Assembly (NCBI GenBank): GCA_038025085.1
Contig: CM076146.1
Location: forward strand, 18,636,001 to 18,700,000
DNA length: 64,000 bases
Direction: 5' to 3'
DNA from: Tetragonia tetragonoides
Taxonomy: Eukaryota > Streptophyta > Magnoliopsida > Caryophyllales > Aizoaceae
Below are positions 23,407 through 35,747 of the stretch, one piece after another (the stretch's first letter is position 1; each line of letters begins with the position of its first letter). The position numbers and the translations under genes are program-made. The notes under the pieces are model-generated. The model worked only from the letters and a program-made list of their open reading frames with translations, was not told where the DNA came from and made no database searches.

Positions 23407-25290
23407 TCTCGCCTCTCTCTCCTCCGTCGCCGGTGCTCCGGCGAGCCACCGCCGACCATGGTGGTCGGTGGGTGGTGGTCTTGGTGATGGGCTAGGCCAT
23501 GGGTCCCCATGCTTGGGTGATCGTAGCCTAGACTCGAAAAACTAATTAGGGTTTCGTTTAATAATTTCGTTTTAACTAATTTCGTATTTTCAGTATTTTG
23601 TAATAATTGTTTTTATTTTTCTGTACTCGTTTGGAACCTGAATCCGGATTTTCAAAAGCCTAGATTGATTGAAATAAATCAAGAAATTTAAATAAAATAT
23701 TAGATTAATATTTTGTTACTGTTTATATTTTCGTATTTACTGATTATGTCTCTGTAACTGTTTTTAATTAGGACCTAACGGACAAGCGTGATCGGGTTGT
23801 GATTTGGAAGCGTACTTACTTTCTAGTGAGCGTTTGTTAGGTAAGCGATTGTGTCTACTTCTTTTCAAAACCCATAAAAAGGTTTTGACTTGTTATGTGC
23901 TAATTGCCTATTTGTTGTGAATTTAATTTGCGAAGCATAATTAATTTATATTGTCGTTAATTATGAGAATTAGAAATATATTCTTCGTTGTAATTATGAA
24001 ATATATTGAGTATGATGAGTTTATGAAGTTTCGTTAGTTAAGTAGTTCCGTTAATTAATTAGTTCATATGCTAATTATTGAGCATGTATGGCGATGTTGG
24101 ATTTCTAATTATTATGATAAATTATACGTGCTATTTGGAATGGGTTATTATTGAGTGCTAATGAGCACCTAATATACTTTGATGGATTATTTGTTGAAAG
24201 TGTAATTTTTGGATATCATGTTTTACTGCCGAAGTGCTGCTGAAACTTCATTAGACATATGTGAAGCATGATTATTCTTAATATGCATTAATGTTATTAT
24301 CGTTGTTATTATTATTCATTGTCATGAGCATGAAATGAATTAGTGAGTTGTGGTCTCGTTGTACCACTAAGTCGACCAATGCAACTATGTGAATTAAATT
24401 GTAAATGAGAATAAGACTCCTAATGGATCCCTAGGAGTAGTCGAGCAATCGAGACTTATCTAATTGATGTAGTCTAGGGATGCGTGATTCCCAAGTTACT
24501 TATTATGGACACCTCATAGCGTGTTCGGGATGGATCATTCCCCATTGTTTAATTCTCTACGTATCGAATATTATGTTAGAGATAGTGTGAGTATACACTA
24601 GAGTAATTCCATGGCATGTCTATATCTATCTATGCACAGTATGGGTAATCGTTGTTCTATTCGCTCTCTTATTACTCTAATCAAGATGGTTTGTCTGTTT
24701 GTGTTTGAATGATCACTAAAGCAAGAATTGCATGTAATTGAACATTGAGTATGGGTGTGCTTGATGGTATGACTACTTGTGCATGCAAATGAATTTCAAT
24801 GATTCTTCTAAAACTCAGGTAAGGTTTGCGGAAGTGTTTTTACTGGGTATGAACGACGTTTATTCAGTTTATCTGATTTTTGTTTTCTTTTGTTTCTTCT
24901 CTTTTCTTCTGTACCTTGTTTCCGTCATGGAAACCAAAGTGCAGGTGTTGCTGAGCGAGGACGTATAGCTTTGGAGATTGATTGTAGGCTTGTTCTCTGG
25001 AACTGTTATTTATTTTGGATTATGGGATTTTTGGTTTCTGTCCTTGAAGGCAAAGTTGTAATGATACTTTAATGGACTTAAGTTCACTCATTAGACAACT
25101 CTGATATTAATGTTTAGTTTGTTTAGATACTTTCTTTGATACCTAGCTTTTCTTTCTACTTAGCAGTTATTCCTTAGCGATAAATGTTGCAGTAGCTACC
25201 CTCGGTTTGGGACGGTTCAGCGGTGTCGAGTCGTGCACAGCGACCTCAACAATTCCCAGGAAATCGTTGCGAATTCGAGGGTGTTACAAA

Positions 25291-25302
25291 TGGTATCAAA
25301 GC
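25291..25302 (+). other. Primer-binding site (initiator tRNA-Met type)
   Basis: TGGTATCAAAGC begins two bases after the 5' LTR and matches the usual TGGTATCAGAGC with one change. Confidence 0.9.
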
Positions 25303-25478
25303 CCTAGGTTTAAAAGGTTGCATAGGTTTAATAAATGAATTAATAAAGATTAGTTTCATTTTGGGAAAATAAAACGTAATTAAAGTCGTTGAGCGTAGTA
25401 GTCCTAGAAGTTAAGAATTACTTGAAATCACCTTAATTGTGATTTAAATGTTCTTATTGTTTGATTGCCCTTTTGTAG

Positions 25479-26464
25479 ATGGAAATTACTCGTTTGACCG
25501 CGATGAAGTCGACCAAGTGTAGAAAACCGCGAGCGATGATAGTTGCACCTGAGCATGAGGTGGACTACGTGAACATCTCCGATAGCGAGCCCACGCACGA
25601 AGAGCGTGACGAGGCCGCTCACGAGCCTATGGCGCACACGAGCACGAGGTAGACCAACCCGCGCATGGTGATCACGATGATGACGTGCCAATCGATCTTA
25701 ACCATGACTTGGAAGCTAACGGGGATCCTGAGTCTGAAGAGGAACCTACTGAGTCTGAACCTGAGGCTGACGATGCTCCTGCTGACTAGCCAAGCATTGA
25801 GCCTAACTCTGTTGACCTCGAGATGCGATTTGAGTATGGAGCTGGAGTCCCTGATTCACCTAGCATGCCAGACTTAGAGGATATTTGTGATGCAAGCGGC
25901 AACAACTCTGTACCTCCTTCGCCTCCTGCTGATGTGTCTCCTCCCGTGGAGCCTTTCTTTGCCACTGATGCCGAGCTAGATGACATCCGTGCCTACATCC
26001 ATCGTGCATAAACTTGGATCGAGCGATACGAATACGAGAATCGTACGAGGATACACCAAGGTTTTTGGGTAGAACTCTTACTTGCTCGCTTACCCAACAT
26101 GCATCCGTGGAGAGGCCTCAAGGAGAAGTATGACGATATGGTACTAAAGAGTAGCTACATCAACGATGAAAAGTACGGCAAAGGCGACCATTGGGCTCTC
26201 AGTTTTCAGGGTATTGGCAATGAGCTATGCTTGTCTGAGTTCGAGTGGAAGGTTAATCACGTCTTAGTGCCTGCTCCGAAGGACATATGTGAGAGCTGCT
26301 GGACAAAGAAGCGCAAGCTTGTGGACAACTTTAGAAGGCGCTTCATGCCTCAAAAGTTCAGAGGTGACGAGCATCCTTACACACCATGTAGGGAAGTGAA
26401 ACCAAGGAGGAAAGATGATGACGATAGGCCTCCTGGATCGAAGCAAAACCCATTCACTGTTTAG
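25479..26464 (+). pseudogene. Extra ORF of unknown function between primer site and gag
   Basis: ATG at 25479 directly follows a pyrimidine-rich stretch ending TTTTGTAG, a good splice acceptor. The N-terminal part is highly acidic (HEVDYVNISDSEPTHEE). A Pro/Ser section follows (SVPPSPPADVSPPVEPF), then a conserved-looking basic C-terminus with MHPWRGLKEKYDDMV, a cysteine pair (DICESCWTKKRK) and RRRFMPQKFRG. It ends at TAG 26464. A frameshift near 25650 and stops near 25789 and 26010 break it. GC content and codon choice are higher than in the flanks. I recognise no domain. Extra ORFs are known in plant Ty3/gypsy elements, but I cannot assign this one to a described group. Confidence 0.55.
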
Positions 26465-27153
26465 CTATTTTATTGACTAGAGTTAGTCGTTTTGTTTAGA
26501 AACATTATTTCATTTTTGTGATGAACCTGCATGGTCAAGATTGGTCTGGTGTGATGTAGTTGCCTAAGCAACAAATATTTATGACTCTTATTTATTTTGC
26601 AATCTATCTTATTGCAAAACTACTTCATTTGATTATATGAATGTCGTTGTGATTTGTTTACATCATTGTTGTATCACATATTTGCATGGTTGACTAAAAC
26701 CATGAATGCTATCTCATATCGTCGTGACATGATGGGAAATCCATATCGAATTTTTGGCAAAATTTTTGTTGAGCATTATCAACTCATTGTGAGCCAAGAG
26801 CTAAAGCATATCGATATGATTACGTGTGATTGTCTATTGCCATACTAAAATAGTATGGAGCCTCATTATGTATATTATGAACATCTTTGTCTATTCATGT
26901 GAGACCTATATGTCTAAAGTGTATTACTTGCCTACCGAACTATTATGCATGAGAACTGAGAACAATAAAGCAAGTATGTTGCTTAGACCTACACTGTAAG
27001 GTCGATCCTCAAAACTTATATGCTATTTGCTAAATGTCAAGAGAAAGGTTTCAATTACAACATGTTTCTCTCAATTAGACCTTAAAGGGTCGAAATGCGC
27101 AAAATTGTGTGAATGGTGTTCATACCATTACTTTTATATTCTCAGATCGCGAA
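26465..27153 (+). other. Leader between extra ORF and gag, ending in an acceptor-like site
   Basis: AT-rich sequence with no ORF of note. CTTTTATATTCTCAG at 27131-27145 is a strong splice-acceptor candidate nine bases before the gag ATG. It parallels the acceptor in front of the extra ORF. Confidence 0.45.
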
Positions 27154-28266
27154 ATGACAACCAACGCCGATAGAATTGCTAGACTCGAAGATGGTCTGAC
27201 CGACGTGGTCGAGATCATGGCGCAACAATTGGAACGCCAAGAGAAAATGGAGACCGCACAAGCCTCTGAAACACGCAGATTCTGAGACTTTGACACTCTT
27301 AAACCTCCTACGTTCAAAGGTGGTGTTGATCCGACTAAATTGGAGAATTGGATTATTAAGTTCGAAAAGTTGTTCCTGGCAACAAGTCGGCCTAACAACA
27401 TGAAGATTAGCTCTGCGACGTATTACCTAAAAGGTGAGGCCAACAAGTGGTGGACCAATGTGCGAACTCACTTGCTTGCAGTACCGAACTATAAGTGGGA
27501 TCGTTTTAACGAATCCATTCGTGCTAGATTTTATCCTAGTTCTCTACGACGCCTTAAACAGCGTGAGTTTGAAGGGTTAAGCCAAGACAAGCTGTTTGTG
27601 GCTGAGTATGCTGCCAAGTTCAACGAGCTTGCTATTTTTGCTCCCAATCTGCTGACAACTGAAGCCGAGCGAATCGAAAGGTTCGAGGATGGACTGAAAT
27701 GGGACATTCAACGTTTTGTAACTGGACAATCCATCACTTTTCAGGAATCTTATGACAAGGCCCTAAATCAGGAGAGGATTGTAGGACATCCTGATACACA
27801 TATGGGTAAGAACAAGCGCGACGAAGGCAATCCATCGCACACGAACAATGGCGACAAGAGGCCAAGACCTAATGGCAACAACAATTACCAAGGTGGTCAG
27901 AACCACAATGCGAATAGGAATCGTGACTCGAATAGTCATCGAGCTCCGATAATGGCTAGAAGGAATACGCCTTGTACTCGCTGTAACAAGACGTATGCTG
28001 GTAAGAACAGTCGTGGTGACGTGCTGCAGTGCTATGAATGCAACAAGTCGGGTCATAAAGCTTCTGAATGTTGGAGCCGAGGTAGGAATGGTAATGGGAA
28101 GAACCGCGATAACAACTACAATCGTGGTGGGAATAATAATGGCTATCGTGGTAATGGTGGTAACTACCGTGGAAACGGGGGTTAAAACAACAACAACAAC
28201 CGCAACAATGTTGCTCCTGCTGTGAACAACCAGACACAAGCTCCTGTAACTGTTAATCCCGCGCCG

Positions 28267-28311
<45 letters not shown>

Positions 28312-28650
28312 AATAGAGGGGTTAATTGCAGAATTTTTGTGATGAATCGCAATGAGACAGAAACAAACCCAAACGTGATTGCTAGTACTTTTCTTGTTAA
28401 TTCTTTTCCCGCTTTTGTTTTGTTTGATAGTGGTGCATCGCATTCTTTTCTTTCTAAGAACGTTGCATCTAAGATAGGCCTAAAACCTAGTTCAGTGTAT
28501 AGGGCGAACATTACGATGCCTAATGGATCGAATGTTATTTGTAATTCGTTGTACGAGAAGTGTTCGATTAGAATAGCTGGTTCCGAGCTACCTGCAGACT
28601 TGATTCAGTTAGAATTGGGTGCTTTTGACGTTATTTTGGGAATGGATTGA
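27154..28650 (+). pseudogene. Chromovirus gag and protease, three in-frame stops
   Basis: ATG at 27154 starts a coiled N-terminus (RIARLEDGLTDVVEIMAQQ). The gag core follows (FKGGVDPTKLENWIIKFEKL, EANKWWTNVR, FAPNLLTTEAERIERFEDGL), then basic linker sequence and a CCHC zinc knuckle CYECNKSGHKASEC at 28030-28071. A poly-Asn tract comes next, then the aspartic protease with LFDSGASHSFLS. Stops at about 27283 (TGA), 28183 (TAA) and 28648 (TGA) lie in one continuous frame, so they look like point decay. Gag forms particles and the protease cuts the polyprotein. Confidence 0.92.
28267..28312 (+). repeat. (AAC)n microsatellite coding poly-Asn
   Basis: About 15 AAC units in frame within the gag-protease linker, giving an uninterrupted Asn tract. 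Confidence 0.9.
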
Positions 28651-31505
28651 TTGTACAAGTTTAGGGCTAAGATAGAGTGCTTCGAATAACGCGTTTCTTT
28701 GCGAGGACCTAAAGATAAGAAGATCACTTATCGATGAGTTGTGGTCAAGCCTAAGCTAAAGGTGATAGCGACTATGAAGGTCAAAGAGTGCATGACCAAG
28801 GGTGAAGTGATTTACCTTTATCATATGGTGGATACGAGTCGCGAGTTGATTGGTTGTGCGAAAGAAAGATGGTAGTATGAGACTGTGCATTGACTACCGC
28901 GAGTTGAACAAGATCACGATCAAGAATCGGTACCCACTTCCCAGAATTGACGATCTGTTTGACCAATTGCATGGAGCATCTATTTTCTCAAAGATAGATT
29001 TACGATCAGGATACCATCAGTTGAGGATTTCCGAGCCTGATATTGCAAAGACTGCATTTAGGACGAGGTATGGGCACTACGAGTTCATTGTGATGCCTTT
29101 TGGGTTGACGAATGCGCCTGCGAAGTTTATGGACTTGATGAACCATACGTTCCAGACTTATCTAGACCAGTTTGTTGTAGTCTTTATCGATGATATTCTG
29201 GTTTACTCAAAGAACGTCGAGGAACATGAGCAACATTTACGTACTGTTATGGAGATTCTGCGAAGACATCAACTTTACGCCAAGTTGTCAAAGTGTGAGT
29301 TTTGGCTAGACACGGTATCTTTCCTAGGACACGTGGTGTCTAAGGATGGTGTGGCCATTGATCTAGAGAAGATTCGAGCTGTTACAGATTGGCCTAGACC
29401 AACGACCGTGACCGAAGTTTGGAGTTTTCTTGGACTCGCTGGCTACTATAGACAGTTTGTAGAAGGTTTTTCAAAGATCGCACAACCTATCACGAACTTG
29501 ATGAAGAAAACGACAAAGTTTGTATGGTCTGACAAGTGTGAGACTGCTTTCCAAGAGTTGAAGAAAACGTCTTACAAGTGCACCTATTTTGACATTGTCG
29601 TCAGGAACCGAAGGATATGAGGTCTACAATGACGCGTCTAAGCATGCTTAGGATGTGTTTTGATGCAACATGGAAAGGTCGTGGCTTACACCTCACGACA
29701 ATTGAAGAAGCACGATGATAACTATCCTACGCACGATCTAGAACTTGCTGATGTCGTATTCGCATTGAAGATTTGGCGACACTACCTGTATGGTTCCGCA
29801 GTCAAGATGCTCACTGATCACAAGAGTCTCAAGTACATCTTTACGCAGAAAGAGTTGAATATGCACCAAAGGAGATGGCTAGAACTTCTGACGGAGTACG
29901 ACATTGATATCCAGTACCATGAGGGTAAAGCGAATGTAATCGCTGATGCTTTGAGCAGGAAGACTCGTCATACTTTAAACACTGCTTTAGTACTTCCTAA
30001 GGAGATCATACGTGACTTGCAAAGTCTCGAGGTGGAGATTGTGTTTCAAGGTGACGTTCAGTGTACCTTAGCACATATGACCGTTCGACCAACGTTGCTA
30101 GAAGAGATCAAAGATAGACAAGGTGGTGATGAAGATCTTCAGCGGATTCTAAACCATAGAGACGAGGGTAGGACCGAGGACTTCAATTTGGGCCAAGATG
30201 GAATTTTGATGTTTCGAGAACGTGTTTGCGTACCCAATGACCGCGTTATCAAAAGTCAGATTCTGGGTGAAACTCATAATACGCCGTATTCTATACATCC
30301 TGGTGGAGACAAGCTTTACAATGATCTTCGTCAAGTGTTCTGGTGGAAGGGAATGAAACAAGAAATTGCTGAGTTTGTGGCGAAATGTTTGACATGTCAA
30401 AAGGTCAAGATCAACATACGAGACCTAGTGGAATGGTACAATCACTGGAAGTTCCTACGTGGAAATGGAATTCAATTTCTATGGACTTTGTCATGGGTTT
30501 ACCTTTGACATAGAAGAAGAACAACACCATTTGGATAGTAGTAGATCGTTTAACAAAAATCGCAAGATTCATCCCAATGCATGACACTTGGGAAATGGAG
30601 AAGCTAGCTGACACTAATGTCAAGGAGGCCATGAGACTCCATGGTGTACCCGAATACATTGTTTCTGATAGAGACTCGAGATTTCTCTCTCACTTCTGGC
30701 AGAAACTACATGAAGCTTTCGGAAGCAAATTGAAGTTTAGTATCGCTTTTCATCTTGCAATAGATTGCCAGACGGAAAGAATGATACAAACTCTAGAGGA
30801 TATGCTTCGAGCCTGTGCCCTCGAATATCAAGGTCCGTGGGACAAACACATTCCATTGATCGAATTTTCTTACAACAACAACTATCATTCGAGCATCGAT
30901 CGAGCACCATATGAAGCCTTGTATGGTAGGAAGTGTAGATCGCCTGTATGTTGGAACGATATTAGCAAGACTGCAGTTTTGGGTCCTGTCATGATTCAGC
31001 AGACTGTCGACATTTTGAAAGTGATTCAAACAAAGATGCGAAGTGCACAAGATTGCCAAAAATCGTATGCAGATAGAGGTTGTAGACCTGAAGAATTTGT
31101 GGTGGGAAGCAAGATACTTTTGCGAGTATCTCCTACCAAGGGCGTTATGCGTTTTGGTCGTAAGGGGAAATTGAGTCCTCGTTACATTGGACCTTTGGGG
31201 ATCCTAGAAAGGATTGGCGAGGTTGCTTATCGTTTAGCTTTGCCTGTGCTCAACTGAAGCGATACGTACATGATCCAACTCATGTCGTTCAACCTGAAAC
31301 GATCGAACTTGATGAGAGTTTGACGTATGAAGAACTTCCAGTCAAGATCACTGACCGTAAAGAGCGCTCGACTCGTACAAAGACCATTCCGATTGTGAAA
31401 GTCATTTGGTCACGTCATGGTCAAGAAGAGGCAACATGGGAAGCTGAATCCATGATGCGCGAGAAGTACTTAGAACTCTTTATCGAAGGTACTAATTTCG
31501 TTTGA
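28651..31505 (+). pseudogene. Chromovirus pol: RT, RNase H, integrase, chromodomain (broken)
   Basis: RT spans about 28850-29620, with [28 protein letters not shown] and the catalytic FIDDILVYS at 29183. The segment that normally precedes it is missing, so an internal deletion is likely near 28840. RNase H spans 29660-29975, with [19 protein letters not shown] and ADALSRK. The integrase zinc finger is near 30295-30400 (HPGG ... CLTCQK), and core fragments run 30577-31110, with SDRDSRF. The C-terminal chromodomain (about 31340-31470) reads VKVIWSRHGQEEATWEAE. A chromodomain places it among chromoviruses, probably Tekay/Del. Frameshifts occur near 29570, 30410 and 31250. Confidence 0.94.
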
Positions 31506-31769
31506 GTTTCGGGACGAAACTCTTTTTAAGGAGGGTAGAATGTCACACCTAGTATTTCGTGTTTTGTTTACCGATTTGCACGAGTTGCATGTTCTAGCAT
31601 TGCATGCTGCATTGCTAATCGACTTAGATCACGACCGTAGTACACGCATTGCATTGTCGTTGGCCTAAAATCGTTTTATACATTCGTATGGGTAAACTCG
31701 TTTCGTTTTGAGAAGTGATTACTTCATGTTTCAAGTTTCAGGACAAAACTTCTTTTAAGGAGGGTAGAA
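31506..31769 (+). other. Chromovirus 3' region with duplicated polypurine tract
   Basis: AAGGAGGGTAGAA occurs at 31528-31540, directly followed by TGTCACACC, and again at 31757-31769, directly followed by the real 3' LTR start TGTGATACC. Both copies share the upstream phrase GTTTC-GGAC-AAAC. No gene is seen. Confidence 0.75.
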
Positions 31770-32161
31770 TGTGATACCCCAATATTTTCTATAATTATAA
31801 TATCGATTTATAATTCATTTATAAATAGTTTTGGAGATTTAAATCGTATATTTATATAACAATTCAATTTATTCAAATTAAGCCATAATAATAGTAATTA
31901 TTATGGGAATTTCGTGATTTATAATTATCAAATTTGAGGGATTTAATTAAATTATTTGTATATAAATAAGGCTTATTCATGTTATTTTAATTAGTTTTAA
32001 TTAGTATTTAATTGGTTTAATTAGCAATTAAATTAGAAAATTATTCATAAGCCTAGTAGGTTTTGACTTTCATTGACTAGGGACCTATATAAGCAAAGAG
32101 ATTGGCTAATTCATCAGTTTACAAAACTGAGCCAAAATCTCACCTCTCTCTCTCTCCTCAT

Positions 32162-32242
<81 letters not shown>

Positions 32243-32496
32243 GACCGCACACACACACACACTCTCTCTCTCTCTCTCCTCCCTTGTTGCCGCCGCCAGT
32301 AGCCGGAGAAGCCGCCGGTGAGCCTCTCCTCCTCCCTCTTTCTTTCTGTGTCTTTCCCCTTCTCTCTCTCCTCATGCTCTGTTTTCCCCCTCCCCCTCTG
32401 TTTTCACGTTTCGTGGCTACCGCGCCACTCCCGCGCCACCAGGCCGTGCCTAGGTGGTCGCCGGTGAGTGGTCGGCGCTGTGGGACTCCCCCGTCC

Positions 32497-32578
<82 letters not shown>

Positions 32579-34430
32579 CTCTCTCTCTGGTGCTTCGGCG
32601 AGCCACTGCCGACCATGGTGGTCGGTGGGTGGTGGTCTTGGTGATGGGCTAGGCCGTGGGTTCCCATGCTTGGGTGATCGTGGCCTAGACTCGAAAAACC
32701 AATTAGGGTTTCGTTTAATAATTTCATTTTAATTAATTTCGTATTTTCATTATTTTGCAATAATTATTTTTAATTTTCTGTACTCGTTTGGAACCCGAAT
32801 TCGGATTTTCGAAAGACTAGATAGATTAAAATAAATCAAGAAATTTAAATAAAATATTAGATTAATATTTTATTACTTTTTAGATTTTCGTCTTTACTGA
32901 TTATGTCTCGGTAATTATTTTAATTAGTACCTAACATACAAGCGTGATCGGGTTGTGATTTGGAAGCGTACTTACTGTCTAGTGAGCGTTTTTTAGGTAA
33001 ACGATTGTGCCTACCTCTTTTCAAAACGCATAAAAAGGTTTTGACTTGTTATGTGCTAATTGCCTATTTGTTGTGAATTTAATATGCGAAGCATGATTAA
33101 ATTATATAGTCGTTAATTATGAGAATTAGAAATATATTCTTCGCTGTAATTATGAAATATATTGAGTATGATGAGTTTATGAAGTTTCGTTAATTAATTA
33201 GTTCATATGCTAATTATTGAGCATGTATGACGATGTTGAATTTCTAATATTATTATGATAAATTATACGTGCTATTTGGAATGAGTTATTATTGAGTGCT
33301 AATGAGCAACTAATATAGTTTGATGGATTATTTGTTGAAAGTGTAATATTTGGATATCATGTTTTACTGCCGAAGTGCTACCGAAATTTCATTAGACAAA
33401 TGTGAAGCATGATTAATCTTAATATGCATTAATGTCATTATCGTCGTTATTATTATTCATTGTCATGAGCAAGAAATGAATTAGTGAGTCGTGGTCTCGT
33501 TGTACCACTAAGTCGACCACTGCAACTATGTGAATTGAATTGTAAATGAGAATAAGACTCCTAATGGATCTCTAGGAGTAGTCGAGCAATCGAGCCTTAT
33601 CTAATTGATGTAGTCTAGGGATACGTTATTCCCAAGTTACTTATTATGGACACCTCGTAGCGTGTTCGGGACGGATCATTCCCCATTACTTTATTCTCTA
33701 CGTATCGATTATTATGTTAGAGATAGTGTGAGTATACACTAGTGTAAGTCCATGGCATGTCTATATCTATCTATGAACAGTATGGGTAATCGTTGTTCTA
33801 TTCACTCTCTTATTACTCTAATCAAGATGGTTTGTCTGTTTGTGTTCGAATGATCACTAAAGCAAGAATTGCATGTAATTGAACATTGAGTATGCGTGTG
33901 CTTGATTGTATGACTACTTGTGCATGCAAATGAATTTCAATGATTATTCTAAAACCCAAGTAACGTTTGCGAAAGTGTTTTTACTGGGTATAGACGGCGT
34001 TTATTCAGTTTATCTGATTTTTGTTTTCTTTTGTTTCTTCTCTTTTCTTCTGTGCCTTATTTCCGTCATGGAAACCAAAGTGCAAGTGTTGCTGAGTGAG
34101 GACGTATAGGTTTGGAGATTGATTGTAGGCTTGTTCTCTGGAACTGTTATTTATTTTGGATTATGGGATTTTTTGTTTGTGCCCTTGAAGGCAAAGTTGT
34201 AATGATACTTTAATGGACCTAAGTTCACTCATTAGACAACTCTGATATTAATGTTTAGTTTGCTTAGATGCTTCCTTTGATACCTAGATTTTCTTTCTGT
34301 TTAGCAGTTATTCCTTAGCGATAAATGTTGCAGTAGCTACCCTCGGGTTTGGGACAGTTCAGCGGTGTCTAGTCGTGCACAGCAACGTCGACAGTTTCAA
34401 GAAAATCGTTGCGAATTCGAGGGTGTTACA
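31770..34430 (+). repeat. 3' LTR of the chromovirus
   Basis: 2661 bp, matching the 5' LTR throughout with scattered substitutions and indels. It contains TATA (32085-32093) and two long CT arrays. It is followed directly by ATGGG, the right target duplication. Confidence 0.95.
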
Positions 34431-35327
34431 ATGGGTGGTTATTAATATCATTCGTTCCATATCTTGGGTTATTATATTGTGAGTTTTGGCCAAAATTCAT
34501 TGGCCTTTTCCCCTGATAATTCCTTTCGAAGAGCTGGTAGGGATTTCCCTGTCCTACGGCAATATATCCGTGTGGATTAGCTTCAGGATACATAGGCTGT
34601 GAAGATATATTAGATGTCGTAGGATATTCAAAAGGAATCCCAAGGGTTTATCTTTTCCTATGTTATTTCTATCTCCTGCAGACCCTAAGCCTAAATTCGT
34701 ATTAATTTCAGGAGATGATGTTAAATTAATAGGATCTGATGGTTGTCCTGTTTCAAAATTCCTAAATGTTCGTTGAGGCTCTCTAGGAAAGCCTGGTGGT
34801 GGATATCCTATAGGTGACTCGATATTATCTCCTATAGGTGTTTTATCTTTTAAAGTTCTTCCGCCCAACTGTATGACCTTTTCGATGAGTTGGTTATGCT
34901 TTTCAGTGTGTGGCTCTAGATTAATTGTCACGTTGGTAGCCATGCTTTTCGACAAGACTGAAAATGTGGAATTAAAGGTCTCGTTTATATCTAGTATAAT
35001 TTTGTTTATTTCCCAAGCCAGACTATCTTTCGAATTTGTAGCTACGCTTTCTATGATCTGGTGACAAACCCTTGAAGTTTCGTGTGCTAAGGCTCTATAT
35101 TGGTCATTATACTCTTTTCGTTGGCTTTCTCGAGCAGCCAATAGAGTTTCTTTCATACATTCCACAAACTTCTCATAAATTTCTTGTATATCAAATTTTG
35201 ATTTTCGTGGAGTTTCTTCATGAGAAGATGAGCCTTGAGGTTGGGATGCTGCATTTGAAGCATTATCCTCTCTTTGGACACTCATATCACCAGATATATT
35301 TCTTACATGAGACCTAGTTTGAGGCAT
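34431..35327 (-). pseudogene. Tat-element gag, N-terminal part
   Basis: ATG at 35327 (minus) begins MPQTRSHVRNISGDMS, a polar N-terminus. Helical sequence follows (FDIQEIYEKFVECMKETLLAARESQ), then a Pro/Gly-rich section (ESPIGYPPPGFPREP). A frameshift near 34635 diverts the frame; the alternative frame reads through NNPRYGTND to the chromovirus target site and continues at 22675. This start is chosen as the first ATG after the primer-site leader. Confidence 0.83.
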
Positions 35328-35747
35328 TAAAAAGGTTTATTCGTGGGCACTCATATCACCAGATATATTGCTTTTCGACAAGGCCAAATTTGTTGATGTG
35401 CTAAGTACTTAGGGGTCACAAGTAACCTATAAGGGCAACCCTACCCAGCCTAAAAGGTCCTAAAAAGGGTCGAGGACTATCTTGGAGCAGACCGCTCCCT
35501 ATTCGAACCCACTCCTCCACTCCCCAACACTACTCGGTCAAGAGGTGGACACTTATCAATAGTGACAGTTATTAAATTCGAATACTTCAACAGAAAGCTA
35601 CACAAGGAAGCATAAATTGGAACTTTAAAAGAGCAGGATTTAGGAAGGAATATTAAACATACTTCATTCAATCAGAGTAAGGCATACATTCGATTCAAAG
35701 CACAAAATAAAAGATAAAGCAATTATACCTCAAAAAAAAGGCGCCAT
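35328..35747 (-). other. Tat leader and primer-site motif
   Basis: On the minus strand TGGCGCC at 35746-35740 starts one base after the LTR end, matching the first bases of primer sites common in Tat/Athila elements. The match does not extend clearly, because a run of T follows. The rest is untranslated leader, with no gene seen. Confidence 0.55.

Larger units (their letters stand above)
22676..25288 (+). repeat. 5' LTR of the chromovirus
   Basis: 2613 bp, from TGTGATACC to TGTTACA, followed after two bases by the primer site. It holds the TATA box, a CT-rich leader with one long CT array, and a GC-rich segment around 23140-23520. No gene is supported: the long ORFs here are CT/GA-repeat artefacts. 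Confidence 0.95.
22676..34430 (+). mobile_element. Chromovirus (Tekay/Del-like Ty3/gypsy) with both LTRs and ATGGG target duplication
   Basis: Two long LTRs (22676-25288 and 31770-34430) start TGTGATACC and end GTGTTACA. The flanks are ATGGG at 22671-22675 and 34431-34435. The primer site is complementary to initiator tRNA-Met (TGGTATCAAAGC), and a polypurine tract precedes the 3' LTR. The order is extra ORF, gag-protease, RT-RNase H, integrase, chromodomain. Over the first roughly 340 bp the LTRs differ by about 14 substitutions by eye, so the insertion is not recent. Stops and frameshifts disable every ORF. Confidence 0.95.

Noticed and set aside
23023..23545. Several overlapping long ORFs on both strands in the chromovirus 5' LTR
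   Set aside because: They are created by the CT/GA microsatellite and GC-rich LTR sequence; the 3' LTR copies differ by array length and frame.
27763..28511. Minus-strand ORFs rich in Val, Ser/His or Leu opposite the chromovirus gag
   Set aside because: Shadows of the (AAC)n and Asn/Gly-rich gag linker on the opposite strand.
28222..28650. Separate gene starting at the ATG at 28222
   Set aside because: It is in the same frame as gag after a TAA and holds the protease; it is one decayed gag-protease frame.
32073..32760. Long ORFs on both strands of the 3' LTR
   Set aside because: Same CT/GA repeat artefact as in the 5' LTR.
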